Below, piece after piece: positions 34,351-44,251 of a DNA stretch of 64,000 nt. The stretch is from CAZSDU01 sp964429135. Lineage in GTDB: Bacteria > Bacteroidota > Bacteroidia > Bacteroidales > FEN-979. The position numbers were made by a program, and so were the translations under genes. Positions within the stretch are counted from its first letter, which is position 1. The number at the start of each line of letters is the position of its first letter. The notes under the pieces are model-generated. The model saw nothing but the letters and a program-made list of their open reading frames with translations. It was not told where the DNA came from and searched no databases. Location: positions 124,001 through 188,000 of the forward strand of contig CAYSAU010000004.1 of NCBI GenBank assembly GCA_964429135.1, written 5' to 3'.

Positions 34351-36285
34351 ATGGGAAAAATTATTGGTATTGATCTGGGCACCACGAATTCATGTGTGGC
34401 CGTTATGGAAGGGAATGAACCTGTAGTCATTCCGAACAGCGAGGGAAGAAGGACTACACCCTCTGTTGTAGGTTTTATTGACAACGGAGAGCGTAAGGTT
34501 GGCGATCCGGCCAAACGTCAGGCCATCACCAACCCGACCAATACGGTTTCTTCAATAAAAAGGTTCATGGGGGAAACCTATGATCAGATGGATAAGGAAA
34601 TCAAAAGAGTACCTTACAAAGTGGAGCGAGGAGAAAACAATACACCCCGCGTAAGCATCAGTGGGAAATTGTACTCACCTCAGGAAATTTCTGCCATGGT
34701 CCTTCAGAAGATGAAAAAAACAGCGGAAGACTACTTGGGCACTGAGGTAAAGGAAGCTGTCATTACCGTTCCGGCGTATTTCAGCGATTCCCAGCGTCAG
34801 GCTACCAAAGAAGCCGGGGAAATTGCTGGTCTTACCGTGAAAAGGATAATCAATGAACCTACTGCTGCTGCTTTGGCCTATGGGCTTGATAAAAAACATA
34901 AAGATATTAAAGTCGCTGTCTTCGATCTTGGTGGCGGGACATTTGATATTTCCATCCTCGAGCTGGGTGATGGCGTTTTTGAAGTCAAATCAACCAATGG
35001 GAATACCCATCTTGGGGGAGATGATTTTGATCAGATTCTGATAGATTGGCTGGCCGATGAATTCAAGAAAGATGAAGGCCTGGATTTGCGTAAGGATCCC
35101 ATGGCCCTCCAACGGTTGAAAGAGGCTGCAGAAAAAGCCAAAATAGAATTGTCCAGTTCCATGGAAACGGAAATCAACCTTCCTTATATTATGCCGGTTG
35201 ATGGTGTTCCTAAACACCTGGTCAAGAAGCTGACAAGGGCTAAATTTGAGCAACTTATCGACAGCCTGATGCAATCCACCATTCCTCCCTGCCAGCAGGC
35301 ATTGAAAGATGCAGGTATGAGCGCATCAGAAGTCAATGAAGTGATCCTCGTCGGAGGTTCCACCAGAATTCCCGCTGTCCAGAAACTGGTCAGGGATTTT
35401 TTTGGAAAAGAACCTTCCAAAGGTGTCAATCCTGATGAAGTTGTCGCCATAGGCGCAGCCATTCAGGGCGGGGTGCTTACCGGAGAAGTTAAAGATGTTT
35501 TATTACTTGATGTTACTCCGCTGTCTTTGGGCATTGAGACTTTGGGTGGCGTGATGACCCGGCTGATCGAATCCAATACTACCATTCCGACACGTAAATC
35601 GGAGGTGTTTTCAACGGCTGCCGATAGTCAGACTTCCGTGGAGATTCACGTATTACAGGGAGAACGTCCGATGGCTAACCAGAATAAGAGCATCGGCAGG
35701 TTCCATCTGGATGGTATTCCGCCTGCACCAAGAGGAATTCCTCAAATTGAAGTGACTTTTGACATTGATGCCAATGGCATTCTTCATGTCACGGCAAAAG
35801 ATAAAGCCACGGGAAAATCACAGCAGATCAGAATTGAAGCTTCCTCCGGGCTTTCGGAAACAGAAATCAACCGGATGAAAGAAGAAGCTCAACGTAATGC
35901 GGATGCCGATAAACGAATGAAGGAAGAAGTGGATAAGCTGAATCAAGCTGATTCATTGGTTTTCCAGACAGAAAAGCAACTTAAGGAATTCGGCGATAAA
36001 TTACCGGCTGATAAAAAAGCCAATATTGAGAAAGCTGCCGAAGAACTTAAAACTGCCCATAAAAACCATGATCTTCCCGGGATTGATAGGGCTATGGCCA
36101 ACCTAAACGCCCTTTGGCAGACCGCCAGCGAAGAAATGTATAAAAACGCTTCTCAGGCCGGACCCCAAGGAGATGCTCAAGCAGGAGGAGGTCAATCTCA
36201 AGCCGATACAGACGACAGAGGCCCCAAAGGATCTGGAAATGATGAAGTGACAGACGTCGACTTTGAGGAAGTCAAGGATAAATAA
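34351..36285 (+). CDS. dnaK: Molecular chaperone DnaK
   Basis: DnaK (Hsp70), 644 residues. The ATPase domain starts GIDLGTTNSCVAVMEG and holds the phosphate loop VAVFDLGGGTFDISIL and the adenosine motif VILVGGSTRIPAVQKLV; the linker DVLLLDVTPLSLGIETLGG precedes the substrate-binding domain; the lid and a glycine/asparagine-rich tail end in EVTDVDFEEVKDK, the canonical EEVD-like bacterial terminus. The gene is monocistronic, with a strong SD upstream and a strong terminator downstream; dnaJ/grpE are not adjacent, although a CbpA-like J-protein is encoded at 6.5 kb. Confidence 0.99.
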   Translation: MGKIIGIDLGTTNSCVAVMEGNEPVVIPNSEGRRTTPSVVGFIDNGERKVGDPAKRQAITNPTNTVSSIKRFMGETYDQMDKEIKRVPYKVERGENNTPRVSISGKLYSPQEISAMVLQKMKKTAEDYLGTEVKEAVITVPAYFSDSQRQATKEAGEIAGLTVKRIINEPTAAALAYGLDKKHKDIKVAVFDLGGGTFDISILELGDGVFEVKSTNGNTHLGGDDFDQILIDWLADEFKKDEGLDLRKDPMALQRLKEAAEKAKIELSSSMETEINLPYIMPVDGVPKHLVKKLTRAKFEQLIDSLMQSTIPPCQQALKDAGMSASEVNEVILVGGSTRIPAVQKLVRDFFGKEPSKGVNPDEVVAIGAAIQGGVLTGEVKDVLLLDVTPLSLGIETLGGVMTRLIESNTTIPTRKSEVFSTAADSQTSVEIHVLQGERPMANQNKSIGRFHLDGIPPAPRGIPQIEVTFDIDANGILHVTAKDKATGKSQQIRIEASSGLSETEINRMKEEAQRNADADKRMKEEVDKLNQADSLVFQTEKQLKEFGDKLPADKKANIEKAAEELKTAHKNHDLPGIDRAMANLNALWQTASEEMYKNASQAGPQGDAQAGGGQSQADTDDRGPKGSGNDEVTDVDFEEVKDK

Positions 36286-36308
36286 ACTAATTTTTTCGGT
36301 TTCTATAT

Positions 36309-36341
36309 ACGGGGATGGGTTAAAAACCCATCCCCGTTTTT
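36309..36341 (+). terminator. Rho-independent terminator of dnaK
   Basis: A 13-base-pair stem (ACGGGGATGGGTT, 36309-36321, with AACCCATCCCCGT, 36325-36337) with a three-base loop, followed by a T-run to 36341. It lies 24 bases after the dnaK stop. Confidence 0.92.
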
Positions 36342-36364
36342 ATTAACGGAATGTTAATAAATCG

Positions 36365-36397
36365 TTGAAGAATTTTCAGGAATTATATGGATATTTG
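36365..36397 (+). promoter_or_regulatory. Candidate promoter for the 36468 T9SS gene
   Basis: TTG (36365-36367), 22 bases, then GATATTTG (36390-36397), one mismatch from TAnnTTTG. It overlaps the more upstream ATG at 36387, which supports the chosen start at 36468. Confidence 0.4.
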
Positions 36398-36467
36398 TAT
36401 TTCTAATAGAATACGCTTCGATTATTCTTTTGAATTTTATGATCTGAAAAAAATTAAATACGGTTTT

Positions 36468-39400
36468 ATGAAAAAAATATTAATACTCTTGGTTTTCATC
36501 TTTGGATTAAGTTATCTGGGATGGCCGCAATTATTATTGGTAGATGACTTTACCGGGTTGACGGTTGGAGCTAATTTAGCCGGACAATCAGGCTGGACAA
36601 AAGGTGGAAGTGGCCCTGATGCAACAATTGGAAATGCAACTGTGCTCACCTATGCCAATTATAATGGAGGAGGCGGGGAAAATGTTATTATGCCAAATCC
36701 AACCGTAACCGCAAGCCGGGTATATAAAGCATTGACATCATCTCCGGCTCCCGGGACCAATACTTTTTATTTTTCTTTTCTCCTGCGGCTTACTGCTACA
36801 ACTGCTGCTTCAGGAAATTATTTTATGTCATTAGGTGATCCGGGTACAGGAACCGTTTATTTTGCCAGAATATTTGCTCAGACAAGTGGCGCAGGTTTTA
36901 ATCTGGGGATAGGGAAATTAACCAATACGGCTACATACGGAACTACTGTTTTTAACCTGAATCAGACATATCTGGTGGTTGTCAGGTATGATTTTGTGAC
37001 CGGATCATCCAACGATCCCATGTACCTTTATGTTAATCCTGTTCTTACAGCAGAACCATCAACAGCTAGTGCTGAAATTTCGGTTACCTCTGGTAATGAC
37101 GGGAATCCAACCACAGTGGGTAATTTTCACTGGCATAACCGGGGTGTTGCCAACCCTGTCGGGATATTTGATGCAGTAAGGGTGGCTTACGGTGCAAGTA
37201 GTGCCGCTGCCTGGACCAGCCTTGACGCCTATTTACCAAGCGGAACCCCAACGATTACGGTTGCTCCTGCTGCACTTACAGATTTTAATTACCTGGTAGG
37301 AGCCGGTCCATCATCTTCTCAAACCTATACTCTTTCTGCAGCCAATCTCACTCCTCTTGCCGGGAATATTACAATAACCCCCTCAACAAATTATGAGGTT
37401 TCTCTCGATAATACTACATTTTTCTCTGTCGCCATTACAAAAAACTATACCGGTGGCACCTTGGCGGCTACCCCAGTATATGTCAGATTGAAAGCAGGAT
37501 TGGCTCTGGGAAATTATAACCTTGAAAACATTGTCAATTCCGGTGGAGGGGCTACCGCCGTTAATGTAGTATGTTCTGGTAGTGTAGTCAAGCCTGAACC
37601 TTCCAATCATGTGACGGCCTTTGCGGCCGCCACAGGTGTTCCATCATACAGTACCATCAATACAACTTGGAGCGATGCTGCAGGCGGAACATTACCGGAT
37701 GGCTATCTTGTAAAAGCCGCCACGGGTGGTTATGCTTCTATTACAGATCCAGTGGACGGAACGCCTGAACCCGATGCTCTGCTGGTGAAAAATATCAACC
37801 AGGGGGTTCAGACGGCCGCGTTTACAGGTCTGACAGACAACACTCAATACTATTTTAAAATTTTCCCTTATACAAATTCAGGCACTGCCATCAATTACAA
37901 AACCTCAGTTACGGTCCCTCAAGCTACTGCCACTACTACACTCAGCCCTTCCATTACCTATACCTGGATAGGTGCTGATGGTGCAGCCTGGAATGTTGCT
38001 GCTAACTGGTCGCCTGTGCGGACCTCTCCCAATATCAATGACATCCTGATCTTTAGTGGAGGAGGAACCAAAACGGTCACTGCAGTCCCAACCGAAACAG
38101 TCGGAAAAATTGTCTTGTCAGGGAATACAATCATAAACCTTCAAAGCAATGCCGCTTCAGTACTGAGCATTTCCGGAGTGACAGGCGCTGATCTTGATAT
38201 TCCTGTCGGTTGTGCCCTGAATCTGAATGCAATTAACGCCATCACTATTTCCCTTTTGACTTCTGCTACTGCCAGCATCAGTGGAAACATGACTTTTTCA
38301 GCCACCGCGAATACAGCACATCGGCTGACTGCCGCCGATGCCAATGCCATTACTTTTAATTCCGGGGCTAACTTCACGGCAGGATTGTATTTCCAGGGAA
38401 ATGCCTTTGGTGCCACCTCGCTTGGTTCCGTGATATTTGCCAGCGGGTCGACTTATAACCACCAGGCAGGAAGCAATCCTTTCGGAGCCAGCCAGCCCAA
38501 TAGCGTGGTTGTCTTTCAAACCGGAAGTCTTTACAAAGTTATTGCTAATGCTTCACCTGCTTTTTCGGGAAGGAATTATGCAAATTTTGAGCTTGATGCA
38601 AGCAGCGCTTCCATTACCACAACCGGAGCCAGCGCGGTGACCATGGATAACTTAACCATCACTAACGGTACCCTGAACTTCAATATGACTGGGACACCGG
38701 GACATTCCATCAAAGGAAATATTTTTGTCGCCAGCGGAGGTACCCTGAATTTCAACCCTGCCTCTGCAGGAACAGTCGCCCTGAATGGTAGTACGGAACA
38801 AAGCATTTCCGGACCAGGACTCATTACCACGGGAACAAACTCCACTTTCGACATTTCTAATGTTGCTGGAGTTAGTCTTGGAACTTCTATTGCCATGAAT
38901 GGGAAGCTGAAGCTTACCTCCGGATTATTGACCCTTGGGTCAAGCGATCTGTTGCTGGGAACAACCTCTGTTATTCTTGGAACCCCTTCTTCAACCAATA
39001 TGATTGTAGCCACCGGCAGCGGACAGCTACAAAAAAAGTTTGCCAGCGGGTTTACAGGGAGCTTTGAATTTCCGGTTGGTGACAATAACCCTCCCGCCGA
39101 ATATTCCCCCGTGACACTGAACTTCATTTCCGGAACTTTTGGAACCGGCAGCTATGCTGGCGTTAACCTGGTTAATGCCAAATATCCAGACGATCCGAAT
39201 ACCGGGAATTATCTCAATCGTTACTGGGCTGTTACACAAAATGGTATTACCGGATTTAACTGCAATGCTACTTTTCAGTACCTGCCCGAAGATGTTCATG
39301 GAACTGAAAGCCAGATCTATTGTCTCAGGGTTCTTCCATTGCCGTTTACCACCTTTAATATAGCCAATACCACCCTTCATCAATTGTCGGCCAATGGTTT

Positions 39401-41024
39401 GAATACATTCGGCACTTTTACCGGTTCCCAACCCCAGTTGCCCCAGGTAATCACTTCACCGGTAATAGATGTTACCTATAATTCAGCCACGGCAGGGGGT
39501 GATGTCACCAGTGATGGGGGATCTTCCATCAATGCACGCGGTGTTTGTTATGCCACCACCCATAATCCATCCCTGACAGGACCCCACACCACAGAAAGCG
39601 GTGGAACTGGTGCATTCACCAGCAATCTGACCGGTTTGCTACCCCAAACCACCTACTACGTGAGGGCCTATGCTACAAACATGGTCGGTACGACATATGG
39701 TGGTGAGGTTTCCTTTACTACCCTGTGTGAACCTTATCCCCCTGCAATTGATTTTTATGCAGATCATATCAATATTAATGTGGGAGACAGCATTAACTTC
39801 TTCGATGCCTCATTGTATTGCCCGACATACTGGAAGTGGTCTTTTGTCGGAGGAGAACCTTATGAAAGTTTTGCTCAAAATCCGACCTGGATCCATTATA
39901 ACTATCCCGGTGTCTTTACGGTTTGCCTTGATGAAAGCAACAACTATGGCTATTCTTCCATTTGCAAGGAAGCCTATATTACGGTCACGGCACCTCCCGT
40001 TCCCTCGGATGCTAAACTCGTGATTACCGAGATTATGTATAATCCACCTGAATCCGGTGTCGATACCCTTGAATTTATAGAAGTATATAATAATGATGCA
40101 GCCCCTTTAAACATCAAGGATTTTTATTTCGATAAAGGGGTAGTATATACTTTTCCGGATACAACCCTGCAACCTTATTCCTATCTGATTGTGTCAAAAA
40201 GTGCAGCAGCCATGTTTAATACTTTTGGTATAAATGTTTTGCAATGGATTGATGGATCGCTCAACAATGGGGGAGAACCGATTGTGATCTATGACAATCA
40301 GGGATTTTTAGTGGATTCTGTTTACTTTGACGATGTTCCGCCCTGGGATACCCTTGCCGATGGCTGGGGACCTTCCCTGGAGCTCTGTGATCCCAATTCA
40401 GACAACACCAACCCGTTGAACTGGAGGGCCGCTATTGAATTTGCTGCCATTAACCCTGCCGGAGATTCAATCTGGGCCACACCCATGACAGGATGCTCCT
40501 ATCTCCCTTTGGCAAACTTCGAAGCCAGCGATACTGCCATAACGCAATACCAGTATGTAACATTTACTGATCTGTCATCTTCCGATGCAGTTAACTGGTT
40601 CTGGACTTTTGAAGGAGGAATCCCTGATGCATTTGAAGGGAAATCGCCGCCTCCTGTACAATATCCGTTTATGGGCGCTTTTGATGTAAGCCTGACAGTA
40701 GTTAATGTTGTAGGACAAAACACCCTGCTCAAATCGGAATATATTGAAGTTGGCCCTTCAGGTATTCCTGCTCCTGCCATGGATGAAGGAATACAGATTT
40801 ATCCAAATCCCGGAAAAGGTCCTTTTACATTGCAGCTTAACGCTCACCTTGTCCCGTCTGTTGTTACCATTATCAATCAACTGGGAAAAGTAGTTTTTGA
40901 AGTTGAAATCAAGCAACAAACAAATATCATTAATCCGGCAAGACTTACACCGGGAATATATTTCCTAAAGGTTGTGACAGAAAATCCGGGAGTAACCAAA
41001 TTAAGTAAATTAATCATTCATTAA
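36468..41024 (+). CDS. Large T9SS type A secreted multidomain protein with lamin-tail domain
   Basis: A 1518-residue secreted protein. Signal peptide (ILLVFIFGLSYLGWPQ), then a concanavalin-like N-terminal region, a FN3-like domain ending in TQYYFKIFPYTNSGTAINYK, a long serine/threonine/alanine-rich region that predicts a beta-helix (about residues 520-850), a segment ending near TTYYVRAYATNMVGTTYGGEV, a PKD-like part, a lamin-tail domain (KLVITEIMYNPPESGVDTLE onward, about 1190-1330), another PKD-like domain (VNWFWTFEGGIPDAF), and a C-terminal T9SS type A signal starting IQIYPNPGKGPFTLQL and ending TKLSKLIIH. The C-terminal domain directs export and usually anchoring to surface lipopolysaccharide. 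No enzymatic motif was seen; an adhesin or structural role is inferred. The next gene starts one base after the stop plus one. Confidence 0.88.
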   Translation: MKKILILLVFIFGLSYLGWPQLLLVDDFTGLTVGANLAGQSGWTKGGSGPDATIGNATVLTYANYNGGGGENVIMPNPTVTASRVYKALTSSPAPGTNTFYFSFLLRLTATTAASGNYFMSLGDPGTGTVYFARIFAQTSGAGFNLGIGKLTNTATYGTTVFNLNQTYLVVVRYDFVTGSSNDPMYLYVNPVLTAEPSTASAEISVTSGNDGNPTTVGNFHWHNRGVANPVGIFDAVRVAYGASSAAAWTSLDAYLPSGTPTITVAPAALTDFNYLVGAGPSSSQTYTLSAANLTPLAGNITITPSTNYEVSLDNTTFFSVAITKNYTGGTLAATPVYVRLKAGLALGNYNLENIVNSGGGATAVNVVCSGSVVKPEPSNHVTAFAAATGVPSYSTINTTWSDAAGGTLPDGYLVKAATGGYASITDPVDGTPEPDALLVKNINQGVQTAAFTGLTDNTQYYFKIFPYTNSGTAINYKTSVTVPQATATTTLSPSITYTWIGADGAAWNVAANWSPVRTSPNINDILIFSGGGTKTVTAVPTETVGKIVLSGNTIINLQSNAASVLSISGVTGADLDIPVGCALNLNAINAITISLLTSATASISGNMTFSATANTAHRLTAADANAITFNSGANFTAGLYFQGNAFGATSLGSVIFASGSTYNHQAGSNPFGASQPNSVVVFQTGSLYKVIANASPAFSGRNYANFELDASSASITTTGASAVTMDNLTITNGTLNFNMTGTPGHSIKGNIFVASGGTLNFNPASAGTVALNGSTEQSISGPGLITTGTNSTFDISNVAGVSLGTSIAMNGKLKLTSGLLTLGSSDLLLGTTSVILGTPSSTNMIVATGSGQLQKKFASGFTGSFEFPVGDNNPPAEYSPVTLNFISGTFGTGSYAGVNLVNAKYPDDPNTGNYLNRYWAVTQNGITGFNCNATFQYLPEDVHGTESQIYCLRVLPLPFTTFNIANTTLHQLSANGLNTFGTFTGSQPQLPQVITSPVIDVTYNSATAGGDVTSDGGSSINARGVCYATTHNPSLTGPHTTESGGTGAFTSNLTGLLPQTTYYVRAYATNMVGTTYGGEVSFTTLCEPYPPAIDFYADHININVGDSINFFDASLYCPTYWKWSFVGGEPYESFAQNPTWIHYNYPGVFTVCLDESNNYGYSSICKEAYITVTAPPVPSDAKLVITEIMYNPPESGVDTLEFIEVYNNDAAPLNIKDFYFDKGVVYTFPDTTLQPYSYLIVSKSAAAMFNTFGINVLQWIDGSLNNGGEPIVIYDNQGFLVDSVYFDDVPPWDTLADGWGPSLELCDPNSDNTNPLNWRAAIEFAAINPAGDSIWATPMTGCSYLPLANFEASDTAITQYQYVTFTDLSSSDAVNWFWTFEGGIPDAFEGKSPPPVQYPFMGAFDVSLTVVNVVGQNTLLKSEYIEVGPSGIPAPAMDEGIQIYPNPGKGPFTLQLNAHLVPSVVTIINQLGKVVFEVEIKQQTNIINPARLTPGIYFLKVVTENPGVTKLSKLIIH

Positions 41025-41025
41025 C

Positions 41026-42663
41026 ATGAAAACCATGAAAAAGTTATTATCAGTATTGTTTTTATTGATCCTGCTTTCCTCTTCCGTGACTTTCGGACAG
41101 GGACTGGAAAATTTCAACAATTATGTTGGTACATCTGGCACTTATTCTGACGGCACGTTTACGGGTCAGGATGGATCTGTCTGGTCCTATACTCAGTGCC
41201 GTAGTGATAGGGCCATCGTAGCTCCTTCTCCTTGTTTGGGTAAAAACCGCACCCCTGCAGCCAACGTTTACTCCGGTGCCATTCATAATGGTTGCGGCGT
41301 TATCAGTTTTGATTATAAACAGGGATTTTCTTCAGCTGTTAATCTGAATATCCTCATCAATGGTCTGGTTGTCGGCAACGTAACAAGTCCAGGGGGAACA
41401 GCGGATACCAGTGTGGTGCATAATTCCGGACCGATCACGGTCAATGTATCCGGTGATTTTGAGATCAGATTTGAACAAGCTAATAATTCTTCCTCCGGAC
41501 AGGTTACGGTGGATAATGTTACCTGGACCTCATACGGAGGTGGCCCCTTGCCTGAACCCACCAACTATCCTACTGCTTTCACTGCAACTCCTTCTCCTTT
41601 TACCATTAACCTGAGCTGGGTAGATGCTATTGGAGACCAAGTGCCGACTGCTTACCTGATCCTGGGCAGCGAGGAAGACAATATTGATCTCCCCATCGAC
41701 GGAATTCCGGAACCCAATGACCCGGATCTGTCTGATGGAACCGGCGCCCTCAATGTTTTACCCGGTGTTCAGTCCTGCCAGTTTACAGGATTACAAAGCA
41801 ACAAGCAATTTTTCTTCAAGATCTTCCCCTATACCAATACCGGTACGGCCATCAATTATAAAACAAATGGTGTTCCACCCAGCGCCAATGCCACCACCCC
41901 CAATGTTGCCATTATCAATTATGAAAATTTCAATTCCGGCACTTTTGGGTCATGGTCTCAAAAAAGTATCCTTGGCGATACCACCTGGTCCATTGATATG
42001 ACTCATGGTGTCGGAGGTACTCCCTGTGCAAAAGTCAGTGGCTATTATGGTGGATCATCTCATCAGAATGAAGACTGGCTGATCTCTCCCGCGATGAATT
42101 TCAACCAGTACACCAATGAAGAGCTCACTTTCCAGACGGCAAAGAATTATACAGGACCGGATTTGGAACCCCTGATATCAAATGATTACAACGGAACAGG
42201 CGATCCCAATGATTTTACCTGGTCTCCCCTTGCAGGAACGCTTTCAGCCGGAAGCTGGGTATGGACGCCTTCGGGTATCATCAGCGTTGCGGGAACGGCC
42301 GGGAGTGCTGTTTATATTGCCTTTAAATTCACCAGTACAGATACGGAATCTGCTACCTGGGAAGTGGATGAAATCCTTACCACAGGTATCCGCATTGTCG
42401 GTGTTCCGGAAACGGAATCAAGTCTGACCAGTTTCAGCATAACACCAAATCCTTCCAATGGACAATTTACTCTTTATTTTAAGGATAATTCCGAAAAAGA
42501 AATAAGGATTACTTCCCTGGTTGGAAAAGAAATCTATGTTGTTAACACCAACCAGATCAATCTTGGAATTAAACTTCCCGATCTTTCTGCAGGGATTTAT
42601 TTCGTTCAGGTTAAACAGGCCGGAAATACCAAGGCTGATGTCAAAAAACTTATTGTACGCTAA
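41026..42663 (+). CDS. T9SS type A secreted protein with cleaved-adhesin-like domain
   Basis: A 545-residue secreted protein: signal peptide ending near SSSVTFGQGL, an N-terminal beta-sandwich, a FN3-like domain whose end (FFFKIFPYTNTGTAINYKTN) is nearly the same as in the preceding gene, a choice-of-anchor/cleaved-adhesin-like domain (NFNSGTFGSWSQKSI to TWEVDEILTTG) and a T9SS type A signal (FSITPNPSNGQFTLYF to KKLIVR). It lies two bases after the previous stop, so both are cotranscribed. It ends in a strong terminator. The domain set suggests carbohydrate or surface binding, without a known ligand. Confidence 0.88.
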   Translation: MKTMKKLLSVLFLLILLSSSVTFGQGLENFNNYVGTSGTYSDGTFTGQDGSVWSYTQCRSDRAIVAPSPCLGKNRTPAANVYSGAIHNGCGVISFDYKQGFSSAVNLNILINGLVVGNVTSPGGTADTSVVHNSGPITVNVSGDFEIRFEQANNSSSGQVTVDNVTWTSYGGGPLPEPTNYPTAFTATPSPFTINLSWVDAIGDQVPTAYLILGSEEDNIDLPIDGIPEPNDPDLSDGTGALNVLPGVQSCQFTGLQSNKQFFFKIFPYTNTGTAINYKTNGVPPSANATTPNVAIINYENFNSGTFGSWSQKSILGDTTWSIDMTHGVGGTPCAKVSGYYGGSSHQNEDWLISPAMNFNQYTNEELTFQTAKNYTGPDLEPLISNDYNGTGDPNDFTWSPLAGTLSAGSWVWTPSGIISVAGTAGSAVYIAFKFTSTDTESATWEVDEILTTGIRIVGVPETESSLTSFSITPNPSNGQFTLYFKDNSEKEIRITSLVGKEIYVVNTNQINLGIKLPDLSAGIYFVQVKQAGNTKADVKKLIVR

Positions 42664-42687
42664 AGAGGTATTGCATAAAAAGTAAGA

Positions 42688-42726
42688 CAAGGTTGCCTTA
42701 TTATAAGGCAACCTTGGTCTTTTTTT
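42688..42726 (+). terminator. Rho-independent terminator overlapping the next gene's start
   Basis: A 13-base-pair stem (CAAGGTTGCCTTA, 42688-42700, with TAAGGCAACCTTG, 42704-42716) with a three-base loop and a T-run from 42720. It lies 24 bases after the stop of the T9SS gene. The same bases encode the beginning of the next reading frame. Confidence 0.85.
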
Positions 42727-44237
42727 GCTTACTTCCTTACTTTTTTGGTTCATCACAAGAGGTGAAAACGGAAAAGCCTTCCGACCCACCTTTACGCATT
42801 GAAATACCGGTCAAATCAGATAAAGAAACATACCGGCTTACTTCTTGTGATTCAAACGGAGTTATGCTTTTTTTTAAAAGCATTGAATCCATGGAAGAAT
42901 CCAGGATAAAATGGTATTTTTCCTTCTATGACCGGAATTTACAAGTTGTCTGGACGAAAACGATTCCGTTGGATGAACACATGGAATACCGCTTTTCGGC
43001 ATATCACCAGGACACCCTGGTGATGCTGTTTTCCCTGTCAGGAAAGAAAAAAGGGAATGCGGCCGATTATCAAATACTACGAATACTCCTGAATAAATCC
43101 GTTTTTATTATCAACCAGGGCATGTTGCCTGTTAACTCAGAAGTGGCTTTCTTCAGTCATGCCCATCAACAGGTATGGCTGGGCATAAAATCAAAAGCAA
43201 TTCCGGATCAATTGCTACATGTGAACCTTGGAAGCGGTAATCAACACTTATTTCCCCTCGGAGAAGGTAGTCAGATCAGCCTTCGCTGGATGGCTTCCGA
43301 TACTTCAGGCCAATTTATCAGGGCCGTGGTTACCCGTCAGGTCTCAAAAAAGTCCTGGGAGCATTATCTGGTGAACTATGATACTACGGGAAAAATCAGA
43401 AATGAAAAACTGATTGGGAACATGAGCACGGATCTTAATTTTACAGGATTTCAAGTGTATTCCTCCGGCGATGGAAAAGATATGGTACTGGGAACTTATG
43501 GAATAAACAGTGAAAAGGAATCCTCAGGGTTTTTCTCCAAATTCTTTGCCGCCGGAACTCAGAATATGACGAATTTTTATCATTTTTTGGAACTCCATCA
43601 TGCAAAGGATTTATTAAGTGAAAAAGATATTCTGGGACTTAAAAAGAAAGCCCTGAAAAAAAACCGCAAACCTGGGGAATATCCTCTTGATTTTAATCTT
43701 CTTCTCCACACAATATTTTTCAGGGAGGGTGAATACATTTTATGCGGAGAGATATTTTCCCCTCAATATCATACAGAAAGTTTTACTGATTTTGATTTTT
43801 ATGGAAGACCTTATTCAAACAGTTATTCAGTCTTTGATGGCTATCGCTTTACCCATGCACTGATTGCCGGGTTTGGTCATGACGGCCAATTAAAATGGGA
43901 TAATGCGCTGAATATTAGAAATGTAGTTTCTTATGAACTTAGTAGCAAAGTGAATTTTTTCCCGTCCGGGGAAAATATGGTTTTGTGTTACCTTGGTGAT
44001 GGCAGGATAGGGTATAAAATGATCCGCGCAAATGAGGAAGTGGAAAAAACCGAATATATACCGATTGAAATGCTGCATCCCGGGGATAAATTACTGACTG
44101 AAACCCGTTCCAGGATGATCCCCTGGTATGGTTCTTATTTTCTGTGTTCCGGGTATCAGGAAATAAAAAATGTTTCCCTTGACAATAACAACAAAAGATT
44201 GGTTTTTTATTATACCAAAATACGTTTTGAGGAGTAG
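42693..44237 (+). CDS. Exported hypothetical protein with unusual 5' end
   Basis: A reading frame of 514 residues with no recognised domain. Its first residues, KATLVFFCLLPYFFGSSQEV, look like a signal peptide, but no ATG lies before it: the possible starts are TTG at 42693 or TTG at 42714, both inside the terminator hairpin of the preceding gene. The first ATG in frame is at 42855, after the signal peptide. The body shows a repeating beta pattern with motifs such as WYFSFYDRNLQVVWTKTIPL and EGEYILCGEIFSPQYHTESF that suggest a beta-propeller-like fold. Codon use and composition match neighbours. It could be a gene expressed from its own promoter with a TTG start, or a gene whose 5' end has been replaced. 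Function unknown. Confidence 0.65.
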   Translation: MPYYKATLVFFCLLPYFFGSSQEVKTEKPSDPPLRIEIPVKSDKETYRLTSCDSNGVMLFFKSIESMEESRIKWYFSFYDRNLQVVWTKTIPLDEHMEYRFSAYHQDTLVMLFSLSGKKKGNAADYQILRILLNKSVFIINQGMLPVNSEVAFFSHAHQQVWLGIKSKAIPDQLLHVNLGSGNQHLFPLGEGSQISLRWMASDTSGQFIRAVVTRQVSKKSWEHYLVNYDTTGKIRNEKLIGNMSTDLNFTGFQVYSSGDGKDMVLGTYGINSEKESSGFFSKFFAAGTQNMTNFYHFLELHHAKDLLSEKDILGLKKKALKKNRKPGEYPLDFNLLLHTIFFREGEYILCGEIFSPQYHTESFTDFDFYGRPYSNSYSVFDGYRFTHALIAGFGHDGQLKWDNALNIRNVVSYELSSKVNFFPSGENMVLCYLGDGRIGYKMIRANEEVEKTEYIPIEMLHPGDKLLTETRSRMIPWYGSYFLCSGYQEIKNVSLDNNNKRLVFYYTKIRFEE

Positions 44238-44251
44238 GTGGAAAAACGCTG

